Assembly (NCBI RefSeq): GCF_002127325.2
Contig: NC_035434.2
Span: 149,541,692 to 149,605,691 of the forward strand
From: Helianthus annuus
Lineage: Eukaryota > Streptophyta > Magnoliopsida > Asterales > Asteraceae
Direction: 5' to 3'
Length of the DNA: 64,000 bases
The notes under the pieces are model-generated. The model had not been told where the DNA came from. It worked only from the letters and a program-made list of their open reading frames with translations, and did no database searches. Position numbers and translations under genes: made by a program. Positions 56,981-64,000 of the stretch are shown piece by piece (the stretch's first letter is position 1; each line of letters begins with the position of its first letter).

Positions 56981-57319
56981 GGGGGTACGGGGTGCCTTCG
57001 GGCAACCCCTTCGGTGAGTCGAAATCCCGATCGGGATTGTGCCGCCAACAAAGGCGGTGAAGAGAGAGAGGGTGGAAAACGGTGTGGGGTTACCGAAGGA
57101 GAGAGGGGAAAGGTGGTGGGGCCAGCTTTGTTTCAACCAATCAATGCTTTCCTTTTTTTTTTTTTTTTTTTTTAAAAAAAACCCAATTCACCTAATAGGG
57201 GAGTGGCGCCATCAAATGGGGGTGTTAGGGGAGTTTAAGAGGGGAGTTGACGTGGCACACGGGGATTGGTTTGACGTAAGAGAGGGGACTCACCTATTAG
57301 GTGAGCACCCCCTTCACCC
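56981..57319. mobile_element. Tourist-like MITE, 339 bp
   Basis: Ends GGGGGTACGGGGTGCC and GAGCACCCCCTTCACCC, flanked by TAA (56978-56980 and 57320-57322). Contains a T-run near 57152-57172. The frame at 57039-57359 is not supported. Confidence 0.75.
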
Positions 57320-57802
57320 TAAGAATCATCCATTATTCAAGGTAATAATTATATCTTGAATTTTTTTTGAAGTGGATATTTGACCAAAGTATGAGATTAT
57401 TTATTCTAGATCAGATTTTATACTTATATTGAAAGGTTTAATATAGTGTTAGAACTTCTTAGACAAGTTTAACTTGATAATCTAGCTAGAAAATTAGCAT
57501 GCGCGTAGGTGAAATGGGTAAAAATCAACCAAAATGGGTGTGTTTAGGAAAAAGGTTAATCAAGACACCAAATAATAATTAGACATGCTTAGTAACACTA
57601 ATGAACATGTTTAAGAATTTTAAGTTAAGTGTTGTTGTCTTGGTACTGAAATTTAATACTAATAAAAATTATAATTTGGGTCACATTGACCTAACCAATG
57701 AGTTGGTTAATAACGAGTTAAATTATCTAAAAATATATCCATAAGTTTAGAATAATTGGTGTAAAGTAGAGTAAGAGTAACAATTTGTCGTTCAAAAAAT
57801 AA

Positions 57803-58154
57803 GGGTTATTGGATTTTATCACTCCCAACTATTGGATATTGGCCGCTGCCACTCTCAACTATCACTTTGACTCTCATCACTCTCAACTTAACACTTTGTG
57901 TGTTGTGTCACTCCACAGGTGAACATTTCTTAATGTTTGACTTGTGTTATTGATGATATTAGGCTAACATTTTGTGAATTACTAATGACTTCATGTAAAT
58001 CTGCTCCTAAAAGATAAAAGCGGATCCAAAATCCACTCAATCGGAGTGACACAACACACAAAGTGTTAAGTTGGGAGTGGTGAGAGTCAAAGTGATAGTT
58101 GGGAGTGGCAGCGGCCAATACCCAATAGTTAGGAGTGATAAAATCCAATAACCC
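57803..58154. mobile_element. MULE-type MITE, 352 bp, sister of 40349-40699
   Basis: Ends GGGTTATTGGATTTTATCAC and ...AAATCCAATAACCC, with a perfect 9-bp target duplication AAAAAATAA (57794-57802 and 58155-58163). Nearly the same length and sequence as the copy at 40349. Confidence 0.93.
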
Positions 58155-58163
58155 AAAAAATAA

Positions 58164-59440
58164 ATAAATAAGTGAATAAATATCCATAAGTATTTTGGAG
58201 TAAACATTATTCATTCAGTTTCATAACTCATGTTTTTAATAAAAAGTTAAGAGGAAATGGATCGGTACAGAATATTTGAAGAACTGGATAACAAACTTAA
58301 GAGTAATCAAGTCATGAATAATGAATGAAAATTAGTTGTTATGTATATATAAGTTAGTTTATTATGTGTTAATAGTTTTGAGATGTGTATTGCCTTGTAA
58401 TATGAATTCAAGAGAAATTGGGATGATTATAGAATTTGCATAGAATAGTGCATTTTACTTGTTTTGAATTTGATAAAAGTTAAAATGAAACTTTTGTTAT
58501 AAAAATGTTTTGAAATTTCAAGTACTTTATAACTTGGAAAAAAATTATATTGAATGTGTAATTGGATAAGTAATTGAGGGCTAGGTAATTGCATGGTAAA
58601 ATGTTGATATATATGTTATATTGATATACATATTAGATTACATGTAGATAAGTAGCTTTTTGGAAACCATTAATGAATAACCATCTTATAAATTTGATTA
58701 CATGTAATTAGGATCGGCTCTGAGGAGGAGCAGGTGGGCAACCGCCTAGGGCCTACTCTACTATGGGGCCAAAAATAGTAAATTAAATATATATATTTAT
58801 AATTTTTTTCAAATAAAAGTCTATTATTATTTATTAAATTTTAAACCAGATTTAAATTAGAAATATCTCCATCTTTCATTATCAGTATCAACATCGATAA
58901 TGCATGGAAACATGTACACGATCTCCATACACATGTGTGTCCCTAACTTCATTGTCTCCTCCTGAATTTCTAGGTATATATCGTTTTGCCGTTCAAAAAA
59001 AATATAGTGATCGTTTATGTTTTTGATTATGTTTATATGATATTTTAAAAAAAGTAATATATATACACACACCTGTATTTATACCTATATGTGTGGGTTT
59101 AAAACAATTAAATAATTAGGAACTAAACACTTCTAGCGTTTTACAAGACAAACAAAAGAAGGTAACAATCATGATTCATGCAGTGAAAGCGACATAAGAG
59201 ATAAAGATCTCAACCATCCACGTATGTTCTTTTTATTCGAATTATATAACGTGTGCGTTTGATTTCATCCGGAAGACATGAAAAAACTTGCTAAGAGGCA
59301 CGTTTTCACTTGCTAATCACGGGAGAAGGCTATGCTCAGCGGTTAAAGATAATGCTCCTTCAACTCGAAACCACAAGGCGTTCTCATGATTTTATTGACA
59401 GGCTTTAGATTGAAACTTGAGATAACTAAAAACATATTTA
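58164..59440. other. Intergenic with retroposon-like traces
   Basis: AT-rich. GCCGTTCAAAAAAAA at 58988-59002 copies the LINE/SINE 3' tail on the plus strand. GATCGGCTCTGAGGAGGAGC near 58711 resembles a hAT-type terminus. Neither can be bounded. Confidence 0.4.
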
Positions 59441-59449
59441 AAACTTATA

Positions 59450-61117
59450 GGATAAATTACACTTTTCGTCCTTTATGTTTGTAGCGGGTTGCAATGGATG
59501 ACCTTTAACTTCAATAATTACAGTCACAATCCTTTATTTAGAAAACTCATTACACCTTTCGTCCTTTAAGACTAACCAGGTTAAAAAATTAAGTTAAATC
59601 CGTTCACTTAAGGGTATCATGGTCATTTCATGCTTTTATTTAAATATTTCTTAATAAATAAAACAAAAAATTACATATGTTTTTAAAATATAAAAAGTAT
59701 AAAAAGTGGTTGTGAGTGGAGGAGAGAGAAAATGTTACTGTTCATCTGTATATTTGGGGGGACACTGTTCCCGCCCTATAATTTTTTAATATATTTTGAA
59801 AGTGGTTGTGAGTGGAGGAGAGAGAAACTGTAATGATAAAGGTATAAAAATATTATTTAATTGAAAAGGAGAGAGAAAATATAGTGTTTTTTAGTGTAAT
59901 TTAGGGTGAAAATATGGTGGAATGGATGTGAATGCTCTAACATATCTCCCCCAATTTCTAACCCTAATCCATCTGCTTCTTTCTCCCGAGCCTGCAAAAA
60001 CTCAATGTAAGCAACCTACGCAAAAGTTAAGTTCAACGAAATGCCAGAAACATAAAACAAAAGAATCATATATAACTACCAAAACCGAAAAACATAAGAT
60101 TCCAACAAAAAGAAAGTACACTCACACACAAATCCCCAATTTCCAACTAAAAATCAACCAATATATATAAAATAACAAATTTAAACAAAAACTAATTCAA
60201 ACTGAAATATCTTATGCAGCATCATATACCGAACACAAGATTCATACAAGACAAAGTAATTAGGCAAATTTAGAATCCCACAGTTCAGTATATAAAAACG
60301 CTGACTACAAATACTATAAACCAAACCATACAAGCTGTAAAAATCAAAACTTTAAACAAATAATAACATAACAGAGTCCAAAACACAACCATACACAAAC
60401 AAAGAAGCAATATCTATATTACAAGCTGCTAATAAAAAGCAAAATTAGGTTAAAATATTGGTAATTGAACTGACTCTGAAAGTGATTCTGTGAGATTCAG
60501 GTAAAGCCGTAAAGGTTGTCCTTCATTAGGGTTAACAATTGAGTACTGACCAACAGTCATCGAACTGCTTTTGATATCTTCTGCTATACACTTTGTGTGA
60601 CCCGATTCGATCTCGAAGCGAATTGAATGAGCGATTGTGGATAGAAGCCCTATGATTGCAATTAAACAGAGAGCAGATCTTTGAAGCTTTATAGTTGACA
60701 GATGTATTAATCTGCAGAAGATGATTTTGAGTAGTGATTTGGGGATCTAGCAAAGGAGGTTTCTATAGTGTTTCATATTTATGTTTTTTTACTTTCCAGC
60801 AGACTTTTGATCCATTGGAGATTTGTTGTGGAGAGGGAGAAAGATGTAGGAGATGGATTAGGGTTAGGAATTAGGAAAGATATGTTATATATGTAATTTT
60901 TTGTTTTATTTATTAAGAAATATTTAAATAAAAGCATGAAATGACCATGATACCCTTAAGTGAATGGATTTAACTTAAATTTTTAACCTGGTTAGTCTTA
61001 AAGGACGAAAGGTGTAATGAGTTTTCTAAATAAAGGATTGTGACTGTAATTATTGAAGTTAAAGGTCATCTATTGCAACCCGCTACAAACATAAAGGACG
61101 AAAAGTGTAATTTATCC
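59450..61117. mobile_element. Pack-MULE carrying a p24-delta gene fragment
   Basis: Terminal inverted repeats of about 220 bp begin GGATAAATTACACTTTTCGT and end with its complement at 61117. A perfect 9-bp target duplication AAACTTATA flanks them (59441-59449 and 61118-61126). Inner sequence near 59938-59985 and 60840-60890 is also an inverted pair (AACATATC...CCCTAATCCATCT). An insertion with two copies of AGTGGTTGTGAGTGGAGGAG (59705, 59802) lies near the left TIR. There is no transposase. The unique interior contains a captured host exon. Confidence 0.95.
60461..60716 (-). pseudogene. Captured p24-delta (emp24/GOLD) exon fragment
   Basis: The minus strand translates as LQRSALCLIAIIGLLSTIAH, a hydrophobic signal-peptide stretch. 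It is followed by SIRFEIESGHTKCIAEDIKS, SSMTVGQYSIVNPNEGQPL and, after a one-base shift, LPESHRITFRVSS. This is the start of plant p24-delta family proteins: signal peptide, then the GOLD domain with the conserved H.KC..E Cys. They are cargo/coat adaptors of COPI and COPII vesicles between ER and Golgi. Only the first part is present and the frame is broken near GQPL, so no p24 protein can be made. The open frame recorded at 60532-60753 is in another frame and is a shadow. Confidence 0.88.
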
Positions 61118-61126
61118 AAACTTATA

Positions 61127-61969
61127 ACTTAAATTTTGTGATAAAGTTCTAATTCGAGTCGAGTTAGACTCTAAAAGACACCCTAACAAGAATCAACCCG
61201 GATAAAGTTTTTGTTACACACCCTTACACCTGGTCAAGTTTCTCTTACACCCCTAAGAGATTCAGTAACTGTAGAAGGTCCCACAAACCGCCACATCAAC
61301 GTTGCCTGGTGAAGTCAGCCTCCTTCCTCTTTCACAAAACTTACAAGTAGAACCAACATAACGTCCATCGCCATAATGACCTCTCTCCCGCACCTTCTCT
61401 CCTCGATGTCAGCCGCATCTTTGTCATCTATCTTCCACATTTGTGTCCGTGTAGGTTGGCAGAACCCTTGCAGATGCTCTTATCCTTGTTTCCATCATGT
61501 ATATATCATGGGTTCGTGTGATACATATATAAAACTGAATAAATGAATATAAAAAGGGTTTAAAACAGCTAGAGAGAGCATCTTAATGCATATTTATTTG
61601 TAGTGTATATAAAATTTTGTAAATTTGATGTTTATTACCAAAAACATAAACCAAGACCATAATACAATAGAAAGAAAGATAATGATATCTACACAACTAA
61701 CACCTTGGGGCAATCCAATACAAAAGGAACCCCCCCCCCCCTCTCTCCCTTTACAACACCTAATATTACCCTACGGGGTCTTGATAATTGGTACCATCCA
61801 GTTCATATAAGTCCGGGTCAGGTTTCTACAAAAGTATGTTAATTCACACCTCGCGTAATTCTAACTAGCCAAAATTCTGTGTTTGAATGCTGTGATGGGT
61901 GAACAGGTATTGACCTTGTTGACCCAGAAAAGGTGAGAAGTGTTGGGTAAAATTGTAATTGTAATTGTA
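61127..61969. other. Intergenic and 3' UTR of the V-ATPase gene
   Basis: Contains a C-run near 61730 and, closer to 61970, the probable 3' UTR of the minus-strand gene. The plus frame at 61625-61810 is not supported. Confidence 0.4.
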
Positions 61970-63693
61970 CTAATCTTCGTCGTCAGCCAATGCTGCGAAG
62001 GAGAAAGGTTTGAACTTATAACCGTCGCCTCCATAAAACTTGTTTTGAAATTCTACCCAATGTAGCCTCAATGCATGAAGGAAAGCACTTAGTGTCTCCA
62101 TCATGAGGAGTATAAATGCGGTTGCAAAGGCGAATACCGCTAGTCCCACCATCCGAATCAAGATGTTTTCGTACCTGAAATACAGTAAGATGAACGATAA
62201 ATGCAAAAAGAATTTACCGTGACTATTATTAGATCATCTTAAAAAAAAGAAAGTAGAAATTACCCCCACGCAAGGAGGAGAACTTTCTCGTAAAATACAG
62301 TGGACAATTCCGAGTGAGCTAAGCTGTAAAAGTGTAAATAACCATAAACTATTAGCTAAAAAAAGTAAATGAATAACGCCATATTATTCTAAAGTAAGAT
62401 ATGTGAATGTAGTACCTCAAAGCCCATAACCGAAGGTACGAAGCAGTGTTAGATACTGAACCGAGTACAAACTCGATAGAATGTATCATTTGATGTACAA
62501 AAACCTCGCTAAAATTGAATTCCTCTTCATGATGCCTTGCAGAACCGGGCTCAGAATCTATATCCATCTCAGATGACCTAAGAACCCCGTATGTACGACC
62601 TTGAAATCTCTAAAAAACAAGAAATAAAACAATTAATTTTTAGATAAGTGTTTGTGAAAGTGCATAGTATGGAACGGGTAGTACCTCAGCATGAAGCTTT
62701 CTTAAAATAAAAGGTTTCGGGAAAAGCATCCATGGAACCGCAACTAGAGCTGAAAGCAACAATAGGATCTGCAAAAGAATGTATTTATTAGAAAACCATC
62801 GGGACTTGAAACTTAGATTCTACAAGTTGGGTAAAGGGTCAAAACACGTAAGTTTTGCACGGGTCGGTCCAGAACGCTTTTTGTCCAAAGTATTTAATTT
62901 TAATTAGAGTAAAGTAAACGGATGGTCCCTGTGGTTTATCAAAATTTTGGAGGGTACCTAGTTTTCCAAAGTACACAGATGGTCCCTGTGGTTTGCAGTT
63001 TGTAACGCATCTAGTCCCCAACTTTTTCCAAAAGTACATGGATGGTCCCTATGGTTTGCACTTTGTAACGCATTTAGTCCCTACCATGGACATGCTAAAA
63101 CCTTTAGATTTGTTCTAAATGTGTTACAAAGTGTAAACCACAGGGACCACCCATGTACTTTTGGAAAGCTAGGGACCAAATCCAAAATTTTGGTAAACCA
63201 TAGGGACCATCCGTGTACTTTACTCTTTTATTTAATAATAAGAGTGCAAATAAGGATAAGAAAAATTACGTAAACTCAACAATAATCTAATCTAATTTAA
63301 AAAAGAAAAACTAAAGATGTTATTTTGGGCAGAACTTCGACCTGTTTAACCCACCCATTTTGATATGTTTCCTTTTTAGCTACTATTTTTATGTTACCCA
63401 GTTTGAGATGTTAAGGTAAAATATACCTGAATCGGCCCATTCTTATGATGGGTCAAAGTTGGCACTTTAAATCTAATGGATCAAGGATAAAAGAAACAAT
63501 TAGTTGTACCTGAAGGGGCCTTTGTCCCCAGAACAACTCATTCTCGCCGAGATCATCAAAAGGACTCAAGAACATATAAATCATCACATGATATAAATCG
63601 GCTTGAGAACCAGTGCACCACTTGATGATAATAAGAAGTGAAAGATACCCAAAAAGGCTGTTTAAAAATATCATCTGTGGTATGAACTGATAC
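61970..63693 (-). CDS. VHA-a: Vacuolar H+-ATPase subunit a, last five exons (partial at window edge)
   Basis: Minus-strand exons 63693-63510, 62768-62685, 62609-62416, 62323-62264 and 62174-61970, with GT...AG introns and matching phases, give about 241 C-terminal residues of a protein usually near 820. They read [98 protein letters not shown] and [20 protein letters not shown], ending [13 protein letters not shown]. These are the membrane helices of the V0 a subunit. The Arg in SYLRLW matches the Arg of yeast Vph1 (Arg735) essential for proton transfer. The enzyme acidifies vacuole or trans-Golgi. Isoform (a1 versus a2/a3) cannot be fixed here. The 5' part lies beyond 64000; intron 62769-63509 hosts a foldback element. 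Confidence 0.97.
62906..63226. mobile_element. Foldback MITE in a V-ATPase intron
   Basis: AGAGTAAAGTAAACGGATGG at the left mirrors CCATCCGTGTACTTTACTCT at the right. The word GATGGTCCCTGTGGTTT occurs several times in both arms. About 321 bp. No clean target duplication. Confidence 0.85.
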
Positions 63694-64000
63694 CTGACAG
63701 AGTTACACCAATTGATTTATTAATATCAGATATCTAGTTACCTACGTATACAAATTACATGGTGGCAATAGTTCCACAGTGTTATTTGTGGAAAAAGTCG
63801 GCTGCCACCCTCTAATTGGTGGAAAAAGTGGGTGGCCTCTTTTTTTTTTTTTTAATTTTAAGTTTTTAATATAAACAGATATCCTCATTGCTCTAATCAA
63901 TTTACGAATAAAATAAAGTTATGCTTTTGCCCCTAACTCAAAGTTACGATTTTATCCTTTGTTCAAAAATATGAATTTGGCCCTTTTTCAAAAATTACAC
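63694..64000 (-). other. Intron of the V-ATPase gene (start beyond the window)
   Basis: Begins at the acceptor CTGTCAG before the exon at 63693. Contains a short T-run and two GTGGAAAAAGT repeats (63788, 63822). No exon recognised up to the window end. Confidence 0.7.

Noticed and set aside
59330..59405. A tRNA-like stretch (CAGCGGTTAAAGATAATGC) as a SINE or tRNA
   Set aside because: No clear B box, no tail and no target duplication.

Overview
This is a gene-poor, transposon-dense stretch of a plant nuclear genome. Single-base splice junctions, plant gene families (LITTLE ZIPPER, a DCAF8/ABD1-type WD40 protein, vacuolar H+-ATPase subunit a), iMet-primed LTR elements and plant-type MITEs show a flowering plant. 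The LTR ends, which read TGTCAC(G/A)ACCCCCGACCC or TGTAACA(A/C)CCCG, and the abundant Myb/SANT-like PIF ORF1 proteins suggest an Asteraceae-type eudicot. That taxonomic guess is inference, not proof. No prokaryotic system, CRISPR array, rRNA or tRNA gene was seen.

Region 1 (1-17336) is a deep nest. A Ty1/copia element whose 5' part lies outside the window ends in a 3' LTR at 6788-17336. Its internal region is hit by a minus-strand LARD-like LTR element (1-6258). Its LTR is hit by a hAT-like MITE, which is hit by a minus-strand Ty3/gypsy element (7158-16632). That gypsy element carries a solo LTR of another family in its gag (7975-9518) and a CACTA transposon in its 5' LTR (12040-15823), and the CACTA contains a further hAT MITE.

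Region 2 (17337-33200) is a row of DNA transposons with clear target-site duplications. It holds a Pack-MULE carrying fragments of a sterol C-24 methyltransferase gene and split by a 2.6-kb solo LTR. It also holds a degenerate PIF-type element with a 314-bp tandem duplication, a PIF/Harbinger element with divergent ORF1 and ORF2 (both broken), and several Tourist and hAT MITEs.

Region 3 (33600-40720) has a dimeric tRNA-type SINE, a nearly complete minus-strand L1-type LINE (ORF1 with an RRM; ORF2 with endonuclease, reverse transcriptase and zf-RVT, broken by one frameshift), and a small SINE that shares the LINE's 3' tail.

Region 4 (41130-42900) is a LITTLE ZIPPER gene on the plus strand, a 71-residue leucine-zipper antagonist of HD-ZIP III transcription factors. 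From 43450 to 50330 the sequence is again MITEs, foldbacks, a decayed PIF ORF1, a SINE with a duplicated head and a Helitron 3' end.

Region 5 (50850-55800) is a complete five-exon minus-strand gene for a DCAF8/ABD1-like CUL4-DDB1 substrate receptor of 482 residues. Its introns host a hAT MITE, a SINE, a MULE-type MITE and a 63-bp tandem array. After more MITEs and a second Pack-MULE, carrying a p24-delta (emp24/GOLD) fragment (59450-61117), the window ends in the last five exons of a vacuolar H+-ATPase subunit a gene (61970-63693, minus strand). The three host genes are functionally unrelated. The main biology here is transposon nesting, gene-fragment capture and TE remodelling of introns.
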